Below, piece after piece: positions 29,600 through 42,835 of a stretch of DNA of 64,000 bases. The stretch is taken from contig JACTVC010000039.1 in assembly GCA_018417955.1 (NCBI GenBank), forward strand, positions 310,001 through 374,000, read 5' to 3'. The notes beneath the pieces were generated by a model. It saw only the letters and a list, made by a program, of their open reading frames with translations. It was not told the DNA's origin and made no database searches. Within the stretch, counting starts at the first letter, position 1. Each line of letters opens with the position of its first letter. The stretch comes from Laccaria trichodermophora (Eukaryota; Basidiomycota; Agaricomycetes; Agaricales; Hydnangiaceae). Position numbers and translations under genes: made by a program.

Positions 29600-30040
29600 A
29601 TGAAGGTTGGACTGAGTATTGCGGAGAACTGGAGGCGAATGTCGAGAGGCATTTGCAGTAACATGGAAACGACGCCCACTACGTCGAATCACCCAAGGTA
29701 GATGTAGAACCACTCGAAGCAGAGATTGAAAGATACACTTCTCAAACACGAGCAATTACTGGCCTTTCTAGCATTTACCCAACTTGGAATACGTGGTCCC
29801 ATTGCCAATCCTGGGTGACGGTACCACCTCCCCGACCGCCTGGGTGCCTCTATATACGGGGTTAGAGGCCTTGTACGTGGGCCTCGGGGTACTTAGCGTC
29901 TCACTGGGTAATTGCGACCCGGTTTGGGTGCGGAGAACCTTCGATCTCGGCCTTTCGTAGCCACTGACCTGTTCTGCTTGACTCTTTCAATGTCGTTCGA
30001 CGCTGTGGCAGTAGATTGTTCGTGCAACGATTCCTGTGTT
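29600..30040 (+). pseudogene. Decayed 3' end of the Kre9-like membrane protein gene
   Basis: The stretch matches the end of the gene at 4152-6304 and its 3' flank, including GACGGTACC(A/G)CCTCCCCGACC, ACGTGGGCC, GCGTCTCACTG, GCGGAGAACCTTCGAT and CTGTTCTGCTTGACTC. Frameshifts and deletions prevent translation. Only the cytosolic tail and 3' flank are preserved. This is one of two decayed copies in the window. Confidence 0.75.
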
Positions 30041-30486
30041 AGACACTGCCCACTTTGCTGTATCGCTCAGTGTTTATGCATTTCTCAGTCAGTTGTCATT
30101 TTGACGGCTCACATAGAATACAAAACGAGGTCATACCTGAGACTCAACAGGACATCACTAATGCTGGGTAGAACCAGGCGCAAACTCTATACGACGGCAT
30201 TGAAAAGTACCTGCGAACAGTTGCTCTGCTCGATGTTGGCTCGAGGACATTGTTGACGGTTACTTGTTTGGTCGCCGTTCGTGGTCCAAGCGGAAAGTTG
30301 TTTCGGACGTCGACAGCGAGCAACCCACCTCGGTGCCTCTCATTGGGCACGCTGGACTACCTGCATTTATCATCATTTTCTATTCTTTGACATCGCTCTC
30401 CGCAACTAACTCCCAACAAATAGCCCGCCCTCCTTCAATTAACTCCCACCCGGTAAAGAATACAACCAACACAAAAATATCACTAA
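30041..30486. other. Upstream region of ESA1
   Basis: No gene supported. CT-rich and CAAC-rich sequence precedes the ATG at 30487, as is common in fungal promoters and 5' leaders. I could not define a start site. Confidence 0.4.
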
Positions 30487-32580
<2,094 letters not shown>

Positions 32581-33289
32581 CTTGTTTATTATATTGTCTA
32601 TACCCTTTGTTTTGTCGTAATCGTAGTACTGAGAATTTCAATCACTTCTTTCAAAAAGCACGGCTTCGTATGCACAAATGCCATGAAGTCACCGCGGAAT
32701 GCAAGCAAGTACTGGGTGTCTAGCACTTGCATCTTGCTGGAATACAAATGTTTCTCCTTCGCTGGACATCGCGATCGTTGGGTATATACCCATTTTTTCC
32801 TTTTTAAACCTCATGTCGACAAATGTCAAACATTCATTATTGGTTGTCCGCCAGGCCTCCCACTTGACTAACATTCATATCCCGGCGGTGGGGCAAAGGC
32901 CTTTCCTTGTGCGATTGGTTGGTTCAAGTCAAGTCCCAACGTCTAAACGTAGCCTGAAGAACTTCAAACCAAACTCCAAAGCCTTTGTTTGTTCTCCTCC
33001 ATCCTTGAACACCGCTTTTAACAAGGATGGGTCCTGGCTTCGGACCCCAAAGGTCAGAGAGGAAACGGATGCGTTCCCCTCCACTCATAGAAGAGAAATG
33101 GGGACTCTAGCTGTGAGACAAAATTGTGGACTCCCCAAGAAGCATTGTGAAGGTTTTGTGTCGCCGTCTGAGTTTGACCGAGGCTTTTGCTCTGTGAGTA
33201 CCTCTTCTTGAATATTCGTCAAGGTCGGTGACGCCTAGATCATCATATCTTAGACATCATCTACAGCGACAACGACACGCTTTCCCAAA
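32581..33289. other. Intergenic, no supported gene
   Basis: A 170-codon plus-strand frame (32699-33211) has no ATG-proximal splice pattern, motif or paralogue in the window and overlaps other frames on both strands. I treat it as chance. Nothing else is visible. Confidence 0.5.
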
Positions 33290-34426
33290 ATGAAAAGGTT
33301 TCTGCCTCCTTTAGATGTGCCAGATGAGGACGACGTTGCGAAAGTTGGTCGATTCCTCTTCAGGCCGAGCAGACTTCCAGCCTTCATAATTTCCGATCTT
33401 GACAAGCTACTCCTTACGGCTCACAGTAAGCCTCTCAAATTCAAGCGTAAGAACGCCATCTGCAATCTATGGAAGGCCGTAAGAAATCAATATCCCAGAT
33501 GTACCGTACTCACATTGCCTACAGGCCTTCCATCGAATGCTTGTTTTGTTTGAACCAGTGTTACATTGCAGGCCAGAGGATTTTCACCTTAACGATCCTT
33601 CCTACTCACGCGGAAAAGTGAGGTGCTATGCAAATGACCTTCGAGATGCGTATACGACCATGGTCATTGAGTTCACGCAATTTACGCTCCGCGATGAGGA
33701 CAACTTTGGAAAGCTCTTGCGTCAGGCAGAAGGTCAGTTGAGCTTACTGGGTTTTATTCGTTGCTAAAGCTCTTTTGAAGGTGTCTTTGAGCACAATAAC
33801 CGTTTTCTGGGTGTTGAGACACCAATTATCATCATTTTTTGCTTTGACGACACATTCCACTTTGTGTGTTACGACCCCAATGATACCTACAAATTCCGAA
33901 AGGGACGGCTTCCGCCCCAAAATCGCCCGATGGTGTCCCAAATACCATATCGGCCCCCCACCATCGACAACATCCGTATCGTTGTGGAATGCTTTTACCA
34001 ATTCCTCATCCAAAGCTATATCTGGACCCTGGACGAGAACGATAGGTTAGAACCAGGCACCCCGACGGAGGAATCAGAAAATTTAAAATCATTGATTGAA
34101 GATGTGCTTATCCAGACAGAACAGGCAGACCTTCTGTGTGACAAGGGACTTGATGAACAGGGAGATGCTATGGCAGATGCGGCCTTCTATGGTCTCATCC
34201 GTAGGTGAGATCCAAGTTTTCGAGCCGACCGCTTGATCATTCATTTTGCACACTTAGCTGCCCGGGAAGGCCTTCAACTGAATATGAAGAGCGACAAGTG
34301 TCCTTTCAAAATGATGAAGATCTGAATCATGCGGAATTATCTGTCCCGAACCAATTGACCATCGCATCTAGGGGTACCAAACCTGTCGAGAGTATTCGAG
34401 CACAGTCCACAAGCGGTGTGGCCTAG
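33290..34426 (+). CDS. Unrecognised four-exon protein
   Basis: Exons 33290-33478, 33525-33732, 33781-34204 and 34258-34426 have consensus splice ends (GTAAGA, GTCAGT, GTGAGA; CAG, AAG, TAG) and join to 329 aa. The sequence begins MKRFLPPLDVPDEDD and includes a hydrophobic strand, ETPIIIIFCFDDTFHFVCYD, flanked by predicted helices, and an acidic C-terminal half. There is no signal peptide or clear transmembrane helix. I do not recognise the family. The clean exon structure argues that it is a real gene. Its neighbours give no functional hint. Confidence 0.65.
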
Positions 34427-34876
34427 TAGGTTACACCTTACGTTCATTTCAGAGATGCAAGCAGATACTCGTATGCGCTGGCAATGCGGCCATTGTTTGT
34501 AGGTGTCTATTGATGTACACGTTAAGAAAATAGTATCCCATGAACTTCAAATGCCACAACTGTGTCAGAGCAATAGACTTAGAAGTTGAGGAATGCAGCC
34601 ACATTGGTAGCTGTCAACATCGTGATATAACATGTAGTTCCACACAACATGGTCATTTCTGGAGCTGATGATGGTTTTCACTTGATTTTGATTCGCACTC
34701 AAAGAGCAACAAGACGGAGGTAGAATAGTGTGAATCACCCCCTATGAACCGAATCTGCCTGTTGACAAGTTGAGATCAGCTACTTATCATCCTCTCAGCT
34801 GCAAAAACGCAGATGATGTTTTGACGTAAGTTCAATCCGTGACTCACCTTGGACGGATTACCCTTGAACTGTACCC
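34427..34876. other. Intergenic between convergent genes
   Basis: Contains the 3' ends of the plus-strand gene ending at 34426 and the minus-strand gene ending at 34877. I see no coding or structured signal. Confidence 0.5.
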
Positions 34877-36230
34877 TCAATAAAGCATGGGGCGTTCTTC
34901 GGGGTAGCACTCAGGAGAGCTTTCCACGCTGCGTCGATGAGTTTCAGGTAACCTATGCAAACTATAAACGTACGCCATCTTCAGGGCCTGCATACCCTCC
35001 TCCGCCATTTCATCACAGTACCCAGTGTGGCTGCTCCGACGTTGTGCATCTGCGCCACGGAGCTTCTTGAGAGCAGTCTCTGCATGTCTCCGAGGCACAT
35101 TCCACCTCTCCTCGTCCTCATCCGCGAAATCATGAGGAGAAAAAAAAGGCCTGAAGCCCTGGCTTGCCTTGAGGCTTTCGATAAACCCCAAAATTAAGAC
35201 GTCAAAAATGAGGTCGCAGATGTCACGAAGGTTTTTCAGGAATACCAAGGGATCGACCGATGCTTGACACAATGGATACTCACGCTGCCGCGAGTTCTTG
35301 TCTTCACCGATGGCGTAAGTAGATGATGTGCAGTCGAACTTGACGAAGCTGAAAGTTGGTAGCTTTGAGTAGTCCTGGAAACCATTGTGAAGAACGGCAT
35401 AAATGGATGGGACAGGAAGGCCGGGTTGACGACGAGCGTTTCTCTGATGCAAATCTGCACTTAGATGTTCAGGATTCAGATTAACGCTGATCCGATATAT
35501 GCAGTCGACTGACGGTTACAATCCCTGACAATCTCAGCGATCGCATCCATTTTATCGTCCTCCATCTCCAATGGGTCCTGAGCGAGCATCTGAATTTGTT
35601 CAAACAGAACTGGATAATAAAAAAACGCCTGATACGCGTATGCGTATTTCCCTGCTCCGCTCTCTCCCATCGCGAATGATTGTCCGGAGGTCTGATAAAC
35701 AGACTGAAATACGGCCAACAAGTGATTGAAGATCTAAAGCGGAAGATCCCCTCAACCTTGTAAGAAAAAAGTTTCCTGTGTCTCACGCACCGGGGCAAGG
35801 GACGCAGCTCTTGCAGCTTCCGAATTATAGTAATTGTAGTCTGTATTGTAGCATCTATCAAAGGGATATTGAACGCTGACGATATCCATGTCGCGGACGA
35901 TGGACTTGAACAGAGATGTGGGGATTCGAGAACGGTGTAGATGAAATTTTTCGATATGATCCTGATCTATAGGATAGTGTGGAATGCTCTTGTCATCGGC
36001 CAGTTGGCAATCGTTACCCCATTTCATGGGCCAAAAAGGAAAGTTCTCTGGTGGCTTTGCCTGCACTAAAAAAGATCATCACTGCGTATCAGCGATGTCA
36101 GGGTTTTTATTACACACCTTTCCCTGGCTGCGGTTTTTGCGGAAATTTGATGCCAAAGTTGGTGAAAAGCCAGCGACCTAGTGCATCTCGAATTAGGTTG
36201 AGTCTCAGAAGAGATAAAAACTTACGCCGT
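34877..36230 (-). CDS. Unknown protein, copy A of a head-to-head paralogue pair
   Basis: Read on the minus strand, exons near 36178-36115, 36060-35805, 35737-35512 and 35457-34982, with a last one of about 80 nt to the stop at 34877, give a protein that aligns with copy B along its length. Shared blocks are SRIPTSxFKSI, IFNHLLAxFQS, YAYQAFFYYPVLFEQIQ, DAIAEIVxDC, LRDICDLIFDVLILGFIES and EEGMQAL. Both share the last intron before a short tail starting AVESSP. The 5' end was not resolved. The protein looks mainly helical, without signal peptide or known motif. I do not recognise the family; cytosolic is a guess. Confidence 0.6.
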
Positions 36231-36555
36231 TGTGAGCCTGAGCGATTGACGAAAGCTAGTCGACCATGCTCAAGGCAGTGGGGGAGCTTCTACAATCAAA
36301 ATACAAAAAGTAAAAAACCGTTGACACCTGTTGACACAAACGTACCATGTTACAACGAATACAGATCCTTGAGAGTCGACTCTCAGCAAGGTCTCAGGCT
36401 TCAGGCCTCAGGTCTCAGATCTCTTCAGTTTTCGTGACGACTGGCCCACTGCTTGCATGTAGTACAGGGCTATACTTAATCTGCGCAATGTTGACTCCTA
36501 ATTATCCTGGACTGCGCTTCGTTCCAACATCAGTTATTCAGGCGAGCAGCCTTTT

Positions 36556-37995
36556 TTTACTTTGCAATCGCCGTACCATTATGACCATGTCAACCGCCAG
36601 GCTGCTCTCCCTCCTGACAAAGTTGGAAGCCATTGGTGGGAAGCTGTGGCTCGTTCAATTTCTTCGTCAAATATCAGGTTGAAAAAGGATTCTTTTGACA
36701 TCCCTGTGGCCACAGAGACCGAATTCACTAGTGCCGCCCTAGAATATTTTAAGGGGGATAGAAGTCGTAAAACACTAGCCTGCTTGTTAAGGAGGCCAGC
36801 CTTATCTTTCTCCTGGACGAGATGGGAAAGCCTTTCTCAAATGATCGCTGACAAGCATTTCGACCCATGTCTACCATTGTCAAAGGCTCCTATCGAAAAC
36901 TTTCCTCTACGGCGTTCTCGGATCCCAACATCTTCGTTCAAGTCCATTGCCCATGAGATAGACCTCGTAAAGGTCCAGTACCAGCGTGATTCACACCACC
37001 CCTTGCACTTGGGATATAAAAGCTATGCCTGCCTTGCCCCTGTGAGTGAAATGTTCAGAGCCATTCTTGCGAATTACAGGAGCGTCTTTTCGCAGATTTT
37101 CAATCACTTGTTGGCGAAATTTCAATCGCTTTATAAGACTACTGCACAAGCATACGTAGTCGAGAGGACCATGAGCAAATTCAAATATTCCTACCAAGCA
37201 TTCCTGTTCTTCCCCATCCTTTACGAAGAGATCCAATTACCAACAGGATCAGATCTCGCTAAGCTGGATGCAATTGCTGAAATTGTCACTGATTGCAGTG
37301 GTCAGTGACTTCCCAAAATCAGAGACATGGCTCAATATCCCACCATTGCAACACTAGAGTTACACTCGAGGAACGCTCACGGCCCAGGCCAGGCTGGCCG
37401 TTCAACCATACCTATATACGCCATTCTTTGCAACCCTTACTTGAACCAGTCCAAGGTGCCTATCGTCAGGTTCATCAAGTTTGAAGGCGCATCGCGATCT
37501 TTCTTCGTGGGCGCCGAAGCTAGGAAGAATTCGCAGACTGAGGTATATGGCTTGTACCAGCCAGACGTGGACCCTTTCATGTTTTCGAAATCTCTGCGCG
37601 GCATCTGCGATATTATTTTTGACTTGCTACTTTTGGGCTTTATTGACAGCATGAAAGCAAGTCGGGGCTTGCAATTTGCTTTTGGTAAATTCGATTACGC
37701 AGAAGAAGATGCGGAGAAGTGGGATGTATCCATTAACCATGCAGAGATTGCACTGAAGAAGTTCCGTGAAGCAGCTGAACAGTATCAGAACGGTCGCCTC
37801 GGATGCTGCGACGACATTGTCGAAGAGGGTATGCAGGCCCTCAATACAGCGTAAGTCTCCAATGTTGACTGAGTGGTTAAATAATGAATCTCATACCACC
37901 GACTATCTTTAAGCGTCGAAAGCTCGCCTGGTTGGTACCCAAGGGAGAACGCCATGACCCATTGGAACGTCGATGAAATAGATCGGCGTCCGTGA
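36556..37995 (+). CDS. Unknown protein, copy B of a head-to-head paralogue pair
   Basis: Exons about 36556-37300, 37358-37850 and 37914-37995 keep frame to the stop. The reading frame is already open at TLQSPYHYDHVN with no ATG upstream before a stop, so a first exon is missing from this model. It matches copy A in blocks such as SRIPTSSFKSI, YSYQAFLFFPILYEEIQ, DAIAEIVTDC and LRGICDIIFDLLLLGFIDS, and in the positions of the last two introns. The two genes point away from each other over less than 400 bases and may share a promoter. Function unknown. Confidence 0.65.
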
Positions 37996-38092
37996 TCTAG
38001 GAAAAGGTAAAGAAGTCGTGGATGTCTAGCCTTGGAATTGGAGTGCTGGTTATACGTACAATTATCAAGCAAGATCCAAATGTCTTGGCTTG

Positions 38093-38815
38093 TCAAATGC
38101 TGAATGAGCGTAGAAACAGTGGCGCTGACGAGTCCTTCGGTGGCATATGAAGCCGCGAATGAGATAATTGATGTTGTTGTAATGGCTCATGATTCCTCGA
38201 AATTGAGGAATTCGATGGCTGTCTGGGGTAATTCGACATCTGCCTCGGGATCCGACATCTGCCTTGAAAATGGTTCACCGTCCACGAGCGGGCGTAATTT
38301 GGCGTCATGTACATGCTCTCCATATCCCAACCGTATGAAGAAAGGTACGTGTGCCTCAAAGTAGAGCTTCGTGATTCACACTCCCGTCGATAGTCGATAG
38401 GAATGAATAACGGTACAAGCACCAAGACTTTTGGAGCCACGATAGCCCAGCTCGTTTCATGAAAGCATTCTAATGGATGCCCAACTTGCTGAGCCGATAC
38501 GAAACTGCTCATTTTTGCTTGAGTCCAAGTTGACATCCACAGCGCTAGGGGGGTGGTCAGTCAGCTTTTAGCTTTTGCTTGTGCTTGAGAGACATGATAC
38601 CGGCTGCGATGATGATCGCAGGAACTAGAGTGAGGGAAACGGCGCAGGCTGCAACGGGGAATCGTTGGCGAGGGGGATAGAATGTCTGTATCAGGCTTTG
38701 AGTTCTGTGATGTCTGAAACGCTGCATTAGGTGGCGGGGTGTACCGTTGGACGGGGAAGTGGAAGAGAGTGATGGGGAAAAAGAATTGGCTCGACTTCAG
38801 ACATCGGTACTGCAT
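38093..38815 (-). pseudogene. Decayed Kre9-like membrane protein copy, minus strand
   Basis: The minus strand preserves the tail of the Kre9-like protein: VGHPLECF, VLVPLFIPIDYRRECESRSS, SYGWDMES, TPNYARSWTVNH and PRQMSNYPRQ correspond to VGHALNVL, VPVPLFMPVDHRWESESRGS, SYSWDRES, TPNYARSWASNH and its Ser/His-rich repeats. The transmembrane region is recognisable near 38580-38660 but out of frame. It lies directly downstream of a decayed NACHT gene on the same strand. Confidence 0.78.
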
Positions 38816-39690
38816 CTAGAAATCGAGTATATAGAAAGTTGATTTCTGCAAATAGCGGAAACGTTCCGTGGAGAAAAATCTCTTGGACCATGCCAATTTC
38901 TTGAGGCTATAAATGTCGACCGTCAAGAAACTTGATGCGACCTGCTCTCTTCGCGATAGCTTGAATGTCATCTTCTGCAGGCCATGGTGTTTCACGTATG
39001 CAGTTCTCTTGGTAAATTCATGAAGAAGCGGAAGGGAAGTCGCTCGAGGTGAGGGCATTGCTGATTGCGCTCAAGACATCTAATCGCTCTATCTCATCGA
39101 TGCATTCATCCAGTACATCAATGATGATCTGGAGGTGCTACATCGAAATCCACCTCCGGGCAGCGAGTGCAAGGGGATAATATCAGGGTCGTCCAAGTTC
39201 GTCCTTGTAGTGAAAAGAGTGATCTCATAGGCAAGCGTGGCTACGAGAGGTGCGCTTGTGCTTCGTTCGGGCTGCTGCAAAAGGGAAAAAAAGTGGCAGC
39301 GAGGCGGACCTTCTGCTCGCAGCAAACCGTGGTGTTTTACTTGCAGCGCTTTGCAATGGTCTGCGCAATCGCCGACTTGCCGGCCCAGAAAGCCAGAGTA
39401 TCCTCTCCGCCGAATCGCTTTCGGCCCAGTTGAAGAATCTTGCAGAGTTTTTTGCCTAGTGGCCGGGTGACATCTGGGCTATGGAAAGCGCTCCTTTGAA
39501 CGACTAGTTGCGATAAATTCGTAAAAAGCCGCGAGTTCTAAGGTAAGATATCAAGTAAATATCAGAATAATAACCTCCGTAGGAAACTTACATTTGAGGA
39601 AGACTTTATCGCGTTGTAGATGTGAGCAGCGCCGGCAGTGTTGTAGAAGCTTCCACCGTTGATGTCGTAGAAATGTGCATCGTTGAGCAT
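38816..39690 (-). pseudogene. Decayed NACHT NTPase gene, minus strand
   Basis: From ATG 39690 the minus strand reads MLNDAHFYDINGGSFYNTAG, the usual N-terminal exon of fungal NACHT proteins. It continues after an intron and degenerate sequence at about 39460 with ERILWLSG and then KSAIAQTIAKRCK followed by a stop. The P-loop has lost residues (GxxGTGKS reduced). LVATLAYEITL and a Walker B-like DVLDECIDE follow in shifted frames. Comparison with the gene at 5-2511 shows several frameshifts. The 3' half is missing and joins directly to the Kre9-like remnant. Confidence 0.78.
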
Positions 39691-40017
39691 GCCTGGCTCA
39701 CACTGAGAACCGGATAGTGCTGTCGACGACATGAGCGTTGATTGTAGCTAGAGCTCGAAATGAGGCAGACTTGCTGACAGCATGCACACGACTAGAGATA
39801 CGGGGGTTGTCGCGTAAGTGCTTCGAATTCTTCAAATAGCACCTGGGTAAAGGCTGGTAAAGGTCGCCGCCGTGCCAATTCAAGTTGGTTGAAGGTGGAA
39901 AAGCCGGTCCGGACTCTTTTTGCTGAGATCCGTCACTAAACTTTGGTCGAAGTCAAGATCCGACTTGCTCCTACCAGTATATAACTATGTCCTCCGATAC
40001 TCCTTGCATCCTTACCC
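39691..40017. other. Upstream region of PUT1
   Basis: No gene. A TATA-like CAGTATATAACT occurs about 35 bases before the PUT1 ATG and CT-rich sequence surrounds it. Confidence 0.4.
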
Positions 40018-42097
40018 ATGCCCATCCACCACCGTCGCCTCCTTACAGCCTTTGCTCTCTCCTCGCCGTTATACCTATTCCTCAACTCAAATTCTCACCG
40101 TGATGACCCCCTCCGACCACCCATCTCAGCCCTGCTACGCTCTTACGTGGTCTACTCGATGTGTTCCATTCCTGCACTCGTAGATGCGTCGCCCAGGATT
40201 TTAGACACGCTCAATGCTGTTCCTGGACTTAGAGAAGCTGCCCAGGCGTTTGTTAGAGTCACTTTCTTCAATCAGGTGCGTGTCAAGGGTTAAACAAGAC
40301 CTGGGAAACTCATCACCGCGTAGTTCGTGGGCGGGGACACGGCAGCGGGCACTCTTCCCATTCTACGCGCATTGCATAACGCCAATAAAGGCGTCTTGCT
40401 AAACTACGCTGTGGAAGTCGACGAGACTCACCCCACGACCTCACCGCATAAAGGTTTAGTGGATGAAATGATCACAGCTATCGACGCCGCTGCCGATTTC
40501 GAGGACTCTCTTCAGCCTGATCTGGGCCACTCACAACCAGGGAGGCGGACGTGGGTCGCTGTGAAGATGACGGCTTTGTTGCCGAATGCACATGCACTTA
40601 TCAATTTGTCAGAGTACATTACCAACGCACGGCTACGCCTGCAGAAAGATACCCCGGAGGCGGGCATCCCATTTCCCGGGTGTCCGAGATCAGGAGATTT
40701 GGATGTGGTGCTCTCGCCCTCTCCGGGAGTGGGGCTAGAACCGGAAGATGTGCGGGAACTCAAGGAGCTTCATGATGATCTAGTCAGGATATGTACGAGG
40801 GCGGAGGAGAGGGGTGTGAGGGTGCAGATTGATGCTGAGTATAGGTTCGTTTCCCTTTGATTTTTGGGGGTTTTGTTGATGGGTTTTGAAATTTAGTTGG
40901 TACCAGCCGGCCATCGATGCCCTGACGTTGTCTCTTATGCGTCGGTTCAACGCTATTGATACGGAGAAGACGAGTCCACAGCAGCCGCTTGTGTATGGCA
41001 CTTTCCAGGCTTATCTTCGGAGGTTGGTGTCCTTTTATTTTGCTTTCATTGTTTCCTTTTTCGCTGTTGTGAATCGAATTGTTGTGCAAGGGATTTGTTT
41101 ATTTTCTTTGATTCTTCATCCAGTCATTTTTTGCCAGTACTAATGCCATTGTATCTACAGAACTCCTGCCCACGTCAAACTCGCACTTGCGGACGCCCGC
41201 AAGCATAACTACGCCCTGGGCGTAAAGCTCGTACGTGGGGCGTATCATCCTTGTGAGGTCGACGCATTTTACAAGAAAAATTCGAACGGAAGCAAAACCT
41301 TGAACGGCAGCACTTTGACCTCTAGATCTCTGTCAATATCTCCGGACCTCGTACCGCCAGTGTGGAATGAGAAGAAGGAGACGGACGATGCGTACAATGA
41401 GTGTGTCCGAGTCCTCGTTGGGGCCGTTAGAGAGGATATTATCCGCTCTCGGGTTGGTGTTAGGGGCACCGAAGGGAAAGGGTGGCTGAAGTCATTGTGG
41501 CCGTGGGACCCAAAACGTTCGACAAAGAGGGCGAACATTGGTGTTCTATTTGGGACCCATAATTGGGATAGCTGTCGGTTAGTTTTGGACGAGCTTGTTG
41601 ATGCTGGACTGGCTACTCGGAGGGAAGAGGGAGGGGTTGCGAGCTTGGAAGAAGAGGTTGTTGATAGGGTTGCTGTTGCACAGCTTTATGGTGGGTTTTT
41701 CTCTCTTTCGTTTGACAGGGGTGAAGCTGATTTTGTGATTTTAGGAATGTGTGATGACTTGACGGATTGGATAGTCAGACGGACAGAGTCGAGGACGCCA
41801 TTTGTTGTCAAGTGCGTTTTGTTTTGCATTTTTTTCATGAGTTTGAGGGTTGCTGATTGTGTGTTGGGGTTACTCGTAGGTATCTGCCCTATGGTGCGCT
41901 TGCTGAGGTTCGTTTATTCAAGTCCTTCGTGGTGACCTACCAACCTTAATCTGTATCATTTTCTGCAGGTGATGCCGTACCTTAGCCGCCGGGCAACTGA
42001 GAACAAATCCGTTCTTGGGGAAGGTGCAGCTTTGAAGGAAATGAACAGGGCTAGGAGAGAGATTTGGAAACAAGTCACTTTTGGAAGGGGGAGTTAA
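40018..42097 (+). CDS. PUT1: Proline dehydrogenase (proline oxidase), mitochondrial
   Basis: FAD enzyme that oxidises proline to pyrroline-5-carboxylate and feeds electrons to the respiratory chain. Seven exons (40018-40275, 40324-40844, 40897-41022, 41161-41690, 41745-41811, 41880-41907, 41969-42097) give 552 aa in frame. The N-terminus MPIHHRRLLTAFALSS is basic and lacks acids, as expected for a mitochondrial presequence. Family motifs are FVGGDT, VAVKMTALLP, VQIDAEYSWYQPAID, VYGTFQAYLRR, GVKLVRGAYH, FGTHNWDS, VAVAQLYGMCDD and KYLPYGALAEVMPYLSRRATEN, the last with the two arginines that hold substrate carboxylate. The 28-nt sixth exon is unusually short but bounded by good splice sites. No P5C dehydrogenase is fused, as usual for fungi. 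Confidence 0.94.
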
Positions 42098-42835
42098 TGG
42101 GTTATCATTGTCGTTCGTCCACTACTTTATACCTGAATTTCGCATTTACTACACGTCGCGCTTACCGTAATGGACCTTTTTTCATATTTCACATACTATG
42201 TCCTCGACGTCGACCACAGGCCGACCAAGATTTGATATAATACTTGAACGAAGGCGTTCATGCACGTAATACTGCGGTCTCCTCTCCAGCATCTCGACCA
42301 AGGTCGTGAAGCGGGATCTACACTCGTCTGTGACCTGGCCTACCCCGCCGTGGAGCGTTCTAGTTCGTTTAAAGAGCATGAGTATCGACTCCCCGAGGTG
42401 CATGTCGGACCTCTGAGCAGGTTCCACTACCGCAGGCATTATGGCTGAAGTGGCATGCACTACAGTTACCTCTACGCTTACTTAACATCAACGAACCCTG
42501 TTTGGTCGTCGATGGTTGATTGGACGTGTGTAGCTCAGCCGCTGGCCTAGCACCTTCCAACATGTGTAACGATTCTGGATGTTGTTTTAAGGATCGCTGA
42601 ACAAGGCTCAAACATGAAGCTCGAAATTAGGTGGCATCTCTCACAAGAGTTGACTAGAGTTGACCAACTCTCCGTAAGTGTGGAAAAATGAAGACTCGGA
42701 GGAGCTGTCTTAACAGCGTACATTGAAAGAGTAATATGATACATAGCTGAGAAGCTATCCTCTAAAAGTACAACTGGCGGTCACGACCGCCCAACAATTC
42801 ACAGGTTGGGCTTCTCGAGGTGGCGCGGGGGGCTG
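42098..42835. other. Intergenic between PUT1 and the kinase-like gene
   Basis: A 92-codon minus-strand frame at 42182-42460 is the only sizeable open stretch. It shows no motif and no paralogue here, and I do not call it a gene. GGGCGGTCGTGACC near 42780 forms a short imperfect palindrome with its surroundings. Confidence 0.45.

Noticed and set aside
32699..33211. 170-codon open frame after ESA1
   Set aside because: No motif, no splice logic, overlapping frames on both strands; most likely chance.
34900..34981. Reading copy A straight through to its stop as one exon
   Set aside because: The stretch is a GT...AG intron at the same position as in copy B; the open frame through it is accidental.
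42182..42460. 92-codon minus-strand frame between PUT1 and K1
   Set aside because: Plausible composition but no motif or splice support; left as intergenic.
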